This document shows positions 48,501-57,014 of a stretch of 64,000 nucleotides of DNA, one piece after another; positions within the stretch are counted from its first letter, which is position 1; each line of letters starts with the position of its first letter. The position numbers and the translations under genes were made by a program. The DNA is from Trichostrongylus colubriformis (Eukaryota > Nematoda > Chromadorea > Rhabditida > Trichostrongylidae), in the NCBI GenBank assembly GCA_963978905.1, contig OZ022256.1:19531743-19595742 (forward strand), given 5' to 3'. The notes under the pieces were generated by a model. That model made no database searches, had not been told where the DNA came from, and was given only the letters and a program-made list of their open reading frames with translations.

Positions 48501-48952
48501 GCGGGAGTGCGCCCTACCTGATTACACCTGCTTCGCCCCTAAATCTTACAGAATGTGTGATTGTATTCAGTGCATCTAAGAGCCGGAAGCTGCCTTTTTG
48601 TGGAGTAGTACCTTAGGATGACATTTTACTTTATACTGTGAATAAAGGCTTAGCTACATCTTTTATCTGATATGTGATATCAGCCTAAGCAAACCGCTTG
48701 TGCCCTTGTGAAATAACTAATAAAAGTTTTTTTTAGAGTTCTGAGATTCCTATAGTTCCCTTATTCAAGTAATGGCCCCTACTGAAGGCTGTCTTCTGCC
48801 TTCTTATATCGAATATTCGGAAGCAATTACCTCTTTTCATGTCCAGGTGCTACGTCGGTAACGATCTCCACATTTTCACGTAATGATTTCCATTGTGGCA
48901 TGAAAAATGCGCTAATGCTGGGCAGAACGATTAGTACGAAGGCGAAATTCAT
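27440..48952 (-). CDS. NDNF-like: NDNF/Nord-family secreted FN3-like protein (gene span, 10 exons, C-terminus unresolved)
   Basis: Exons (minus strand): 48952-48831, 47542-47448, 40614-40480, 38080-37888, 37046-36900, 36845-36713, 36277-36167, 32928-32828, 32661-32524 and 27569-27440; 1305 nt, 435 codons. Seen: a signal peptide, then two copies of one module. Each module has a beta-sandwich segment (ITPCGAPVHW; IVHACEGYVRM), a YPxLPxDT motif (FYPPLPHDTR; YPKLPEDT) and an FN3-like strand pair (ITWK...FCAIV; LQWL...YCIYM). Known: this order is that of vertebrate NDNF (about 570 residues), a secreted neurotrophic and Hedgehog/BMP-modulating factor; the DUF2369 family is conserved from nematodes to human. 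All nine junction phases match (2,1,1,2,2,0,0,2,2). Missing: about 60-70 C-terminal residues with the last conserved cysteines. Introns of up to 6.8 kb are full of repeats and a sequence gap. Inferred: an extracellular signalling modulator. Confidence 0.9.
28143..28342. other. Assembly gap of 200 Ns
   Basis: Exactly 200 unknown bases. The flanks 28066-28142 and 28343-28420 are near-identical direct repeats (AAAAGCATTTGTG...TACAAGTATTGTTTTGATG, ending in A/T homopolymers), so the gap hides a tandem repeat of unknown length in intron 9 of the NDNF-like gene. Confidence 0.98.
28727..29400 (-). mobile_element. Deleted mariner-like element with long (about 120-bp) inverted ends
   Basis: The ends CGTGGGTCACTATTTATATT and CGTAGGTCACTATTTATATT (inverted) are flanked by TA on both sides (28725-28726, 29401-29402). 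Similarity between arms continues through GACCCCATCATCCAATTTG for about 120 bp, much longer than the usual 28-bp mariner ends. The interior encodes a mariner N-terminus on the minus strand. Length 674 bp. Confidence 0.9.
29074..29313 (-). pseudogene. Mariner transposase N-terminal (HTH) remnant
   Basis: GNEAPSKTTVYRWLRELIRC, then RSPLSDEIHEGCPKLALV, is the helix-turn-helix block of mariner transposases (GxAPSxxTVYxWxxExxRGR). A TAA replaces a sense codon right after LALV, and the frame goes on as ENIDAVCNMIKQDRQFTHSE. No catalytic domain follows, so the element is dead. Confidence 0.88.
30010..30180 (-). repeat. Dispersed GC-rich repeat, copy 2
   Basis: Minus-strand counterpart of 22885-23045, with the same inverted TTCATACTTTG ends. 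It lies in intron 9 of the NDNF-like gene. Confidence 0.75.
30611..32326. mobile_element. Possible DNA transposon or paired repeats with about 115-bp inverted ends
   Basis: 30611-30727 and 32211-32326 are inverted copies (about 90% alike), sharing TTTAGTTCCAAT, GTGTACTGTAGGTGTACGGT and TCACTTCGCACCTCACC. The 1.5 kb between them has no recognisable transposase and holds a SINE. It could be a non-autonomous element with a nested SINE or two opposed MITEs. Confidence 0.65.
31649..31922 (+). mobile_element. tRNA-headed SINE-like repeat, copy A
   Basis: The head GGGCTGGTGTAGAGACTAGG resembles a tRNA A box and CGTGATCAAATCCC a B box, about 45 bases apart. The body shares words with copies at 1739, 45179 and 48267 (CCAAGCCTTCCATCCCTTCG; CGCCACCACGATTCTGAA). 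Confidence 0.75.
32524..32661 (-). CDS. NDNF-like: NDNF-like exon 9: second YPxLPxDT motif
   Basis: Acceptor CCGCTTTCAG, phase 2 in and out, donor GTTCGT. VNVHSGQLRFQISND and SPYPKLPEDT align with the LxVRLKGN...FPSLPEDTR region. The SINE-bearing 4.95-kb intron that follows carries the assembly gap. Confidence 0.9.
32828..32928 (-). CDS. NDNF-like: NDNF-like exon 8: second beta-sandwich segment
   Basis: Acceptor GTTATTTTTCAG, phase 0 in and 2 out, donor GTGGGT. VLLIVHACEGYVRMSV and RNGKLL align with VTFFIHSC...VRRDGKLLL of NDNF and parallel exon 2 of the first module. Confidence 0.88.
32986..33480. mobile_element. Long inverted repeat (about 200-bp arms)
   Basis: The left arm (ACGAGGTCGGACTTTTGTGG ... 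GGCGGGAATTTAAACGAGTT) and right arm (AACTCGTTTGAATTCCCGCC ... CCGACCTCGT) are inverted, about 75-80% alike, around a core of about 110 bp. It lies just upstream of NDNF-like exon 8 in intron 7. Confidence 0.8.
34254..34380. mobile_element. Small Tc1-type MITE (127 bp)
   Basis: Inverted arms of about 39 bp, CAGTCCATTTCCCGACGGCT at the left and its near-complement at the right, flanked by TA. CAGT ends and a TA target fit Tc1-type elements. It lies in intron 7 of the NDNF-like gene. Confidence 0.8.
34652..35082. mobile_element. Palindromic MITE, TTAA-type target, copy 2
   Basis: Same family as 54920-55352: ends AGGAATCGTCCACGG and CCGTGGACGATTCCT, shared inner words (TACAGCACCACAAAAT / TACAGCACCACAAAGT). 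The flanks are CTAA and TTAA. It lies in intron 7 of the NDNF-like gene. Confidence 0.9.
36167..36277 (-). CDS. NDNF-like: NDNF-like exon 7: start of second module
   Basis: Acceptor TTCCTCTTGCAG, 37 codons in phase 0, consensus donor GTAAGT. LPPRKGSALEYQFIV aligns with the VKRKGxKFLRFxP segment of NDNF. Confidence 0.9.
36508..36567. repeat. Perfect 30-bp tandem duplication
   Basis: CAGCCGGTGGGCAAATTATT... occurs twice in direct succession in NDNF-like intron 6. Confidence 0.95.
36713..36845 (-). CDS. NDNF-like: NDNF-like exon 6: end of first FN3-like domain
   Basis: Acceptor ATACTGTTCAG, phase 2 in and 0 out, donor GTAAAG. SGKRYFITLFVRDSLHGSTS aligns with the LxPxTxYxFDVFV strand that closes an FN3 fold. 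The intron to exon 5 is only 54 nt. Confidence 0.9.
36900..37046 (-). CDS. NDNF-like: NDNF-like exon 5: first FN3-like domain, YCxxV strand
   Basis: Acceptor TGCTGTTTCAG, phase 2 in and out, donor GTAGGT. It encodes EANRYRFCAIVSRR and WAVCGELNE, aligning with IQYCVVIN...SLCAVE of vertebrate NDNF. Confidence 0.88.
37888..38080 (-). CDS. NDNF-like: NDNF-like exon 4: YPxLPxD motif and start of first FN3-like domain
   Basis: Acceptor TTTTCATTTTCAG, phase 1 in. It contains PLMLVLTSS, FYPPLPHDTRLAH and VLITWKAADG. The donor is placed at GTCCGT (phase 2) because that is in phase with exon 5; a better-looking GTAAGA lies four bases downstream but would break the frame. Confidence 0.85.
40480..40614 (-). 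CDS. NDNF-like: NDNF-like exon 3
   Basis: Acceptor AAACTAATCAG, phase 1 in and out, donor GTTCGT. It has an acidic linker (DDIERIPGERELSP) and then RFELIAGQEDDRRMTFF, matching the ELFSYxGxDxxxF region of NDNF. Confidence 0.85.
40927..41000. repeat. 37-bp tandem duplication
   Basis: GCTAACAGTCGGGCTAAGAG and its near-copy GCTAACAGTCGGGTTAAGAG start 37 bp apart and share ...GATGCGAAACGGTGC. Confidence 0.95.
43376..43480. repeat. Minisatellite of about 22-24 bp (GCGTCAATTGACGCCGGTGT)
   Basis: About four to five degenerate units, each a small palindrome around GTCAATTGAC. Related inverted words reappear at 43605-43640, and GGCCGCGGTCA occurs in both orientations at the outer edges (about 43352 and 43650). 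It may be the core of a larger palindromic element. Confidence 0.8.
45179..45448 (-). mobile_element. SINE-like repeat, copy C
   Basis: On the minus strand it reads head (GGAGCTGTTGTAGTGACCTG, then GTGCTGGGATCGAGTGCC as B box), then body, ending in the same GGGATGCGCC...CATTC words as the other copies. Confidence 0.75.
47448..47542 (-). CDS. NDNF-like: NDNF-like exon 2: first TPC...W beta-sandwich segment
   Basis: Acceptor GTATTTTACAG, phase 2 in and phase 1 out, donor GTTTGT. It encodes PLFLFITPCGAPVHWRF, aligning with the vertebrate segment PLxxxVTPCxxPLEWxL. This is the strongest single family signature in the gene. Confidence 0.9.
47588..47656 (+). repeat. tRNA-like A/B-box pair (possible SINE head or tRNA relic)
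   Basis: GTGGTGCAGAAGGTTGAGA and TCTCTGGGATCGAACTTGG resemble A and B boxes about 30 bases apart. No acceptor-stem pairing is visible, so it is not a working tRNA. It sits just upstream of NDNF-like exon 2 in intron 1. Confidence 0.4.
48267..48537 (-). mobile_element. SINE-like repeat, copy D
   Basis: Parallel to copy C along its length (ATGCGCCGTGCACTCGAGCT; GACGAGTCAGTGCTTTCATC; CGCCATGAGAGCGGGAGTGC). It lies in intron 1 of the NDNF-like gene, as 45179 lies in intron 2. Confidence 0.75.
48831..48952 (-). CDS. NDNF-like: NDNF-like exon 1: signal peptide
   Basis: TTACAG directly before the ATG (possible SL acceptor), then MNFAFVLIVLPSISAFF, a clear signal peptide. The exon ends ...PGHEK plus AG, donor GTAATT, phase 2. 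With exon 2 the split codon becomes AGA (Arg), giving the KR-hydrophobic join seen in NDNF proteins. Confidence 0.85.
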
Positions 48953-48953
48953 C

Positions 48954-51900
48954 TGTAACGAGATGACTAGTCTTACACGAAACGGAGGGTATTTGTGGCA
49001 GTTGAAAAAAAACCGACGAGGCAGGCACATTAGGTGGCTACGATGATGACAGAAAACTTCAGAAATGATCATTTGTGATGCTATACATTTCGTCAGACAC
49101 TGCAGTTATAGTATCTGATCTCAGTAACTTAATCCTGATATAATGCGGGTATTTCAGTCACGCAAAGTGAGAGATCCTGATAGAGCTGTGAGCAGTAAAC
49201 AATGAGGCTAAAGATCTCTCAGACATTCTCCTCTGAATAGGAAACAGACCACCTACAAAAAAATAAATAGGTATATAATGAGGAAGTTCGAAAGAGAGAG
49301 TCAGGGAGATTCACCAAAAAAGTGCAAAACAATCTAAATGGAACAGGAACAAATAAAAACACATAGTCATGCTAAGTAATGTGTATACCATGTTTTATAA
49401 TACTGAGAGAAAAATAGATCCTACTTTCCCATACAATTATACGACTATTTTAGTTTATACTGACATTTCGACTCCTATTTTTTAGTCCTTGGCCAAACCA
49501 TTTCATTGCTACCCTGATTTTGCAGTGACTATGTCATGTCGTTCAACCCTCGTCTGAACAAATTAAAGAATAGAAATATATAAGCAAATGAATAAATAAA
49601 TAATCGGCTGGTTTTGTGCTATCTCCTGAAACTATAATTGAGTAATCGTGGATGGAATTATAGGCTTATTTATGCGCATGTAAGTTATTTGATTATTGTG
49701 CGCAGGAATGTATGTATTAGGGATAAGTACCTTCTCGTTACTTTGTTTTAACAGGTATTATCATTTTGATACTACATTTATAAGATTACATTAGTTTGTC
49801 TTACTCCTGGTGGATCCACTGACAGACAAAAATAAAATTTAAAATATACAGGCCGATGGGTTACTAATAAAATAGGAATTTTTAGTACATAGGTTGAGCC
49901 CTCGTCAGCTGTGAGCGATTGCATGTTTATTCCAAACACTGCAATTCTAAATATTTTTCTGTTTGTCTGAAAGTACCTGAAGGTGGCCACATGCAGAGGA
50001 GGAGAGAAATCAGTTGACAATTAGCGCAGTTTTAGAAAAATGACTCAAGAGAAACCGAGATAAAAGGGTGAAGAAGGCTACATAGCGGGCCACATGGGGG
50101 CCATAGATGGACTGGGACATCATGAGAGGATGTGAGAAGGTTATATAAGAATACAATACAACAGCTATCATGTCCATTTTAAAAACGTTGCATTTCCGCA
50201 AGTGGTGAATCAAGAAAATAAGGGAATTATAACAAACACACAATAAGCAGATAAAAGATTTAAAATATAATTTATATATCCCGCTAACTGTCGCAGATAT
50301 ATATTTTCACGATACTCGTCTGCCACACGTTGGTACGATAGAGAGTAACTGTTTATTGGCGCTACGATACCAGGCAATTACTGAAAAGGTGCAAAATAAG
50401 ACAAGTCCTCCAAATTATCATGATCTAAGGAGAAAGCAAATACAAGATTAAATAATAAATAAATTATTATCGTAAGCAACTTGAAAAACAATTTTCTAAC
50501 AATCCAGAGGTTGAAAACGAATACACAACTGAGTAGGTTCCTAGCTGTGAGTGGGACGAGCTACCGGCGGTCCTTCCTGTGGGCGAGGAGATATGCATGT
50601 GGAAGGCGGGGCAGAGGAATGGACTGTCGCTGTCTATGATCATCACATGTACATTATATCGGTGTACTGTAGCGAGATTTCCTCCACTGAATTGCCTCAT
50701 ATCATTTACAGCTGCAGATGTAATCGGATATGACTTCTATAGAAACAGGTGGGTAGCTAGGCATATTCTATGACTCCCTTCGAACCATGTTTCAATCTTT
50801 TCATTTCAATTAAAGTGATGTGATTAATTAAAGAGGTAAAAGACAGTAATAAGAGTAATGTGGATAATGAGAGCTAGTGACCAAATTTCTGATAAGAAAG
50901 AGTGCATCGGCCTTCATAAGAGCCGTCTACTTGAACAGTGGCCGTTTGGTTTAGCCCCTTTTTCGGCTCGACCCGCCCCTTTCGGTAATGAGCGGCGAGA
51001 AGGGACGCTTATTCTTCGGGCTTTTGACCGTTTCATTCTCCTTCATCTTCACTTTCGTATTACTAAGCACGTCGACCCTCATATTTGATGATTCTTCCAT
51101 ATCCATCCCGAATTACCCCTAACACTACCTCAAGGGGACGGTTGGGACACCCGGTCAGTAGGACCACTGGGTCACGCGGTGACCATGCACATTCCTTAAA
51201 CTCGTTCTCTATTACTGTTTTTTCTAAAGAAAACAACGGAATAAACTTTCGAGGCGGATGGGAGTTATATAAAAAAATTGTCTGAGTAATTTATGTCACA
51301 GGGCAAGGGCCACAGGTCTCACAGGGTCGCAGACCTAGGTCAAACCGTGTGTCCCAACGATTTCGAGCCTATGACGTGTCCATTTGAATGAATTGTACAT
51401 GGATGGGTGCACTCAAGAAGGCAAAATGGAAAAATGAAAAATGGAATCGTTGGCCAAATTGTCGAAGGATTATGGCTCTATCACAATTCGTCAATGGCCC
51501 TTCAGTGGACAACTAATATGGGCACTCCCTTGACTATCATCACATCCACAACAGACACAGCTGTGTGATTCGTATAATATATGCCTGAAACTTCTTGCCG
51601 CGATTCAAAATAACGAAATAAACCAGAGAGCTTTTGCCGAAATGAGCGAACACCGCGAAACTTTCGTCCCTAAGCCGTTTTTTCTCTAAGAAAAAACCCT
51701 GATGGGTTTTTTGCACATTTATCATGGAAGAATACGTGAAACCAGAAAGTCCTAGCAAAGAGGAACAGAATGTGTGCTCAGCGATAGAGATGAAGTGCTG
51801 AGATTACGAAAAATCAAAGCGGCTTGGGTGTCGATTAAGCCCATCATGTTCCATCGAGCTCGCCCTCACAAAATTAGCGCGCCCACTAAAATTTGATTTT

Positions 51901-53092
51901 TGACAGCAGAGGAGGATCTATTAATAGATCAGAATGACCTTCAATCGAGACTCTAAGAAGGATCGCTGATGTTTTGGATTGAAAAGAGCAAGCTTCGTTC
52001 ATTACCTTGCATTAACTTCCTTGTTCCGAGTGTTCACCTTTTAACTTTAACGCATTATCCCTCACTAAAAAGATCTTCTTAGCCCTCATATTTTCACGTA
52101 CATTTGTTGAAACCAATTCTGCTAAGTTTTCTTATTTTTCGTTTGATCATATTTTCCTAAAAATGTGACAAAGTAGAGCGATCACCAAAAATAGTTAACT
52201 TTTCAAAAAAAATCCTCGATAGACCCTTTGTGTAGCTTGATCAAATTCGCTATATTTCGTCAAATTCGAAACGTTCGGAAGTATCAGGCGTCATCATGTT
52301 TCAGGAGGGAAAGGCACTTGCTATGTCAGTGCACTGGTAGCCATGGCAAACATTTTTCTATCATAAGCAGCGTTCACGGAAGATGATAGTTACTGTGATC
52401 GATGATTATGAAAATGGTAATCCCAGGAATTTGCTTTTTCACAAACGATTAAGGCTGAGATCCGAGGATCTCGCGAACTTTTCTATATACCCTTCAACAT
52501 AGAGAATAAAAAAGAGCCATAGCGCTGAAATATCCTCTACTTACCTTACATACTTCGATCAAAGAAATACCCGAAATGCAGCAGTATATCACTGGCTGAT
52601 CATTTCTTCAAAGGTTCGAGAACCAGTGCCCTAACACCTGAGTGCAGCGATAGGGGTAAGGATAGGGGTAAATGGGAATGTGGAAAGCCTACTGAATATG
52701 AAAGTCGTGTAGCTTAGTAGAACCATAGCGAAGAAGAAGGAATGAAACGGCCGGAAAACCTGGAATTGAGACCCCGTGACACCGCTGATTCTCAAATGTG
52801 GTCGCTATGGGACGGGCTAGGGGCGGGCCGGTACAAAAAAGGTGGCAACGACTGAGGGCGCGCTTTTCACCGAGAGCTCCACCGTGAATGGTCTTCATAG
52901 GCCCCTAGTTTCATTTGGATAGGTGACTTTAGGAGTTCCTGATTACCAACATTACCGCTTTCATTACCTTCTGAAAATAAAAACCATAGGGAATCGAAGC
53001 AGGCATCGCCGCATCGATCGCAAGTACCAGTAGCAGTAGCTAGTGGAAGAAGCTTCAAGCCATATGAGCTGTGAAACCGTATACTTACCACA
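48954..53092. other. No recognisable gene; 5' flank of the NDNF-like gene
   Basis: Mostly AT-rich. A weak inverted pair around CGTTGGGACAC...CGGT (about 51139 and 51350) suggests another small degenerate element. The frame open at 50467-50700 (minus) has no recognisable family. Confidence 0.55.
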
Positions 53093-53094
53093 TA

Positions 53095-54377
53095 TTAGGT
53101 TGTTGCAAAATTAATTTTGGTTTCAAGGTATGTATAAATAAGTAGATTTTTTACCTTGAACTATTCCATCCCAAGGAACGCCAGGCATACCATTTGGTGG
53201 GTTTTTTCTGCTCTTTCAGAAACTTCTATGAATGTCGCTCTAAGTTTTCCAGCCGGCCTTTTCCAGGGCTGCGTATAATCATGAACCGACGCCACTATCG
53301 AGTCATCATGCTTTATGAGTTTAAATTGGAACACTCCGCAGCGGAGGCAGCTCGTAATCTCAGCAGTATTTTTGGGACGAATTGTCCTTGCGAACGAACA
53401 GTGGAGCTCTGGTTTAAAAAATTTGCTTCTGGCGATTTTGATCTCGAAGAGAAGTCGGGTCGCGGCCGCAGGTCATCGCTTAATGATCAAGATTTAAGGA
53501 GAGCCGTCGAAGCAAATCCGGAGACGAATACTCGTACGTTAGCAGAAGACCTAGGCGTACATTACTCTACAGTGGTCAGACATTTGCTGACAATCGGCAA
53601 GGTGAAGAAGATGTCGAAGTGGGTGCCTCATGACCTGACCGATGAGCAGCGTCTGGCACGTTTCGACACCTGCTCTAATCTCCTAGTTCGCCATAAAAAT
53701 GAGCCATTTGTAAACCGTATTATAACTGTAGATGAAAAATGGGTTCTTTATGATAACAGGAAGCGGGGATTAGTCTGGGTAGATAAGGATGCTCCTCCAA
53801 AAAGTTTTCCTAAACCCGACCTTCACCCTAAAAAGGTTATGATTACTGTGTGGTGGTGTTGTAAAGGTGTAATCCATTACAGTTTCTTGCAACCTGGTCA
53901 GCCAGTCACAGCAGAGTCTTACTGTTGTGATCTGGAGCAAATGTATAGAAAGTTGCAAAAATTGTGGCCGGCGGTGGTGAATAGAGGAGGGCCGATCCTG
54001 TTGCAGGACAACGCAAGGCCACACACCTCACAAATCACTCGGCAATAAATGACCCACTTGGGTATAGAAGTTCTCCCTCACCCAGCGTATTCTCCCGACC
54101 TTTCCCCAACAAACTATCACTTTTTTCGAGCCCTCAATTCTCATCTGCGTCAGAAACAATCTACTAATTTAGACGATGTTGAATGTGCCTTCCTTGACTT
54201 CGTTGATTCTCGTGATAGTAGTTTTTATAGTGAAGGCTTAGATTTATTGCCTGTTCGTTGGCAAAAGTGTGTAGATTCTGATGGTTTTTACTTCGATTAA
54301 TAAACTTGTGTTTAAGCTGAGTTATAGTAGTTTGAAGTATGCGGTCCATTTCCGAAATTAATTTTGCAACAACCTAA
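53095..54377 (+). mobile_element. Near-full-length mariner (cecropia-like) element
   Basis: The inverted ends TTAGGTTGTTGCAAAATTAA are near-perfect and flanked by TA (53093-53094, 54378-54379). Length 1283 bp, the normal mariner size. The ends closely resemble the cecropia/Hsmar1 group (TTAGGTTGGTGCAAAA). A cecropia-type mariner (bandit) is known from dog hookworm; relation to it is an inference. Confidence 0.95.
53281..54300 (+). pseudogene. Mariner transposase, one nonsense codon and DD34N active site
   Basis: From the ATG at 53281 (MNRRHYR) to 54300 is 340 codons, the normal length. Seen in order: HTH region (RTLAEDLGVHYSTVVRHL), linker WVPHDL, first catalytic block TVDEKW, second LLQDNARPH, third YSPDLSPTNYHFF. 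TAA at 54046-54048 interrupts the frame after ITRQ. In addition the third catalytic aspartate is AAC (Asn) in PTNYH, where active mariners have D. The element is otherwise open with no frameshift, so it is fairly young but cannot encode an active catalytic triad. Confidence 0.93.
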
Positions 54378-54919
54378 TAGTATGACGGTATGCCTTATTT
54401 CAGTTAAGTGGGCGCTGGAAGAGACAACGACCCATCAGGGTGGGTTTTCGCCTAAACTCCGGGGTGAGGGAGCTTCGATCCCAATAAATCAACTTGTCCA
54501 CGCCAGAAAGAGGTTTTGTATTTTATTAGAATTGAGATATGAATGAAAATTAGTAAAAATGAATAATACTAAATTTCGCAATTCTGAGTCGATACGTGGT
54601 GGCGCTTGCTAATCTCCTATGTTTTCCGGATGACTAATTGCCTGCTATTTCATGATTAAGTTAAGTTGTAATCTCTCACTTTCACATAACCCCACGCAGC
54701 TCTTCATTATCAGATTTTCAGAAGATGATATCAAACGAAATACGAGAACTTAGCATAATTGGGCTCACCACATGTAAGCTTTGCTGACGCGGCAGGAAGA
54801 AGCAAATAGTTTTTGAATGTGTGGAAAGACTGAAGGTCTCAGCATTTATCTCAAAAAACTGTTAAATTTTACAAAAGTATTGCGAAAGAAATTCGCGCTC
54901 ACTGGCGAGCTCTCGGCGC

Positions 54920-55352
54920 TTAAAGGAATCGTCCACGGAAAATGAGTTTTTGTGTTACCCATATGTTTATGTTGTATTTGCCTAATGTTGGCCTCATTCA
55001 AAATTTCACGCGAAAAAATCTGAATCTGGCTGAGATACAGCACCACAAAGTGCGTCCAGGTGGGTGGGGCCTCCGTGTGAAAGCCTCGTCCCGTCGTCCC
55101 CCGCCGTTGGGAACGGAGAGTGGGACGGTTTACGTAACCTGCTGTTCCTACAATGCGTCTCCGACCACGTCGGACGACGGGACGAGGCTTTTACACGGAG
55201 GCCCCGCCCATCTGGACGCACTTTGTGGTGCTGTATCTCAGCCAGATTCACATTTTTTTCGCGGGAAATTTTGCATGAGGCCAACATTAGGCAAATACAA
55301 CATAAACATATGGGTAACATAAAAACTCATTTTCCGTGGACGATTCCTTCAA
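54920..55352. mobile_element. Palindromic MITE, TTAA-type target, copy 1
   Basis: Two arms of about 200 bp starting AGGAATCGTCCACGGAAAAT are inverted copies of each other almost to the centre. The flanks are TTAA (54920-54923) and TCAA (55349-55352), consistent with a mutated TTAA duplication of piggyBac type. No coding potential. The open frames here are mirror images. Confidence 0.9.
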
Positions 55353-56820
55353 CATCTTTCTCGAGCCTAAAATTTGCAGGACAACTAATGAACTGTGCTT
55401 TACTCCCATCAAGGCGGTAAGGATATTCCGCGGCAGCAGCAACTCAATGGGGGGAGGAGGGTTTCGTTTAGCCTACTGGCTATTTTCAAAACTGTCCCTC
55501 AATAAAATAAATAAATTGCAGAAAGACGCTAGACGACCAAATTTCGCCAGCAGTGTGAAAAATTTCCCGCAATATTTTTTGTGGAGCTTTTGGGAACTTT
55601 TGATATAAATATTGGAGCTAAACATAGTTTTTACACATTTAGATTGGTACAGTACTCAATGTTTCTTTGAGTTCAAAATCACTCATTATATGACAATATT
55701 GGTGTTCAGATAGTTACAAAGAGGCATTCTTAGATAGGCTCCAAGAAGAAAAAAGGTCGTATATCCCCTGCACAGCTCCACAGATAAGATTTTCAAAGTA
55801 ATGATTTCGAGTGGGCGACGAAAAAATGATGACACAGACATCATCAGCGTGCAAAAATGAAATCAAAACGAGAAATACAAAATGAATAACTGAAAAAAAA
55901 TCCAGGCAGGTCGTTAATGTTTGACAGCGGCTAGCGGCACGGAATGAAACCGTCTGGTGGCTGCTAACTTCACTTTGACAACACCCCAACGCCTTAATCA
56001 TGGAGGAACAACAGAGCGGTGCAGAGCAGAGGAGAGCTCTTTTCTTCTTTCGTAGTCCAAAATAGGATCAATGCGAAGCCGCAGGGGAGTTTATGCGTCG
56101 TGACTTCACTTACAGCACCAACCGACATCACACGTGCAAGATACTTCCTGCTTGAAAATTTCACACATCCAATTCAGACAGCTGAACTCACTTCGTTTAA
56201 AACAACAGTCCCGGACTCTACAGCTGATCCCATGTGGTCTTCCCAAAGCATCAGTCGTGTCATAGCAAAGAAATCAGCAACCAAAACAAAAAGGGAGGCG
56301 TCAAAGAATTTTTGACGCGCTTTGAATAAATCGATATCAAAGGGTGACATAAAGCGACTAACGGCTCCCTCGGGATCGTGTCACACATTTTATGTTCTTC
56401 CTTTGAGGATCGCAAAGGTGCAGGACTTTTCCTATTTCGTATAATAAAATGCAAAAAGTGCCCGATGTGTTTTTTTTAAAACGCGCCACATTTTCATCCT
56501 TCGAGAGCCATAGGAGAAGTGTCTGCCTCTGTAGAATGAGCTGCATATGCTTTACTTCAGCCTTGATTTCTCCACAGACATTCCCTAGCTAATTGGGACA
56601 AAATCTTGGAAGAGCTGCCAACAATTGATGTGATGGTTTCAGCTATTAACTACATCAGAAACCCCAGGATTACAAATCTGACCGTCGTTCTCTGAATGAA
56701 CCATCTGGAACAACCCAAGAGGCTTTCAAAGCTTTTACTCATCCATAGCAACACAGCAGCATTCGAGAATTAAGCCACACATCAAAGGATTTTGTGGCAC
56801 ATATTTCCAAATATTTAAAG

Positions 56821-57014
56821 CTCAAAGGCACATTCCGCGCTCGCTGATGGGCGGAGTAACAGTTGACCCTCCATTGGTTGTCGGGTGCTGGGGGCGGATC
56901 GAGCACGCCCACTGCAGGCGATAGAGCGTGGAGAGACCGCCTTCCAGCCGCCGACAAGCAATGAAGAGTCAATTGTTACTCCGCCCATCAGCGAGCGCAG
57001 CATGTGCCTTTGAG
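56821..57014. mobile_element. Palindromic MITE, 194 bp
   Basis: Inverted arms of about 62 bp (CTCAAAGGCACAT... with CGCTCGCTGATGGGCGGAGT) flank a core of about 70 bp. No target duplication longer than 3 bp is clear. Confidence 0.85.

Noticed and set aside
48733..48952. A 56-residue secreted peptide made of NDNF-like exon 1 plus a short exon at 48781-48733
   Set aside because: It splices in phase, but the exon at 47542-47448 also fits the phase and carries the NDNF signature ITPCGAPVHW, which is far stronger evidence.
54846..55420. Several open frames of 66-126 residues on both strands
   Set aside because: They mirror each other across a palindromic MITE.
55714..56400. Minus-strand exons, one with FLHADDVCVIIF resembling a reverse-transcriptase active site
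   Set aside because: No GVxQGS or other RT blocks upstream and no wider LINE similarity; the first exon lacks a clear acceptor or start context. Treated as chance.
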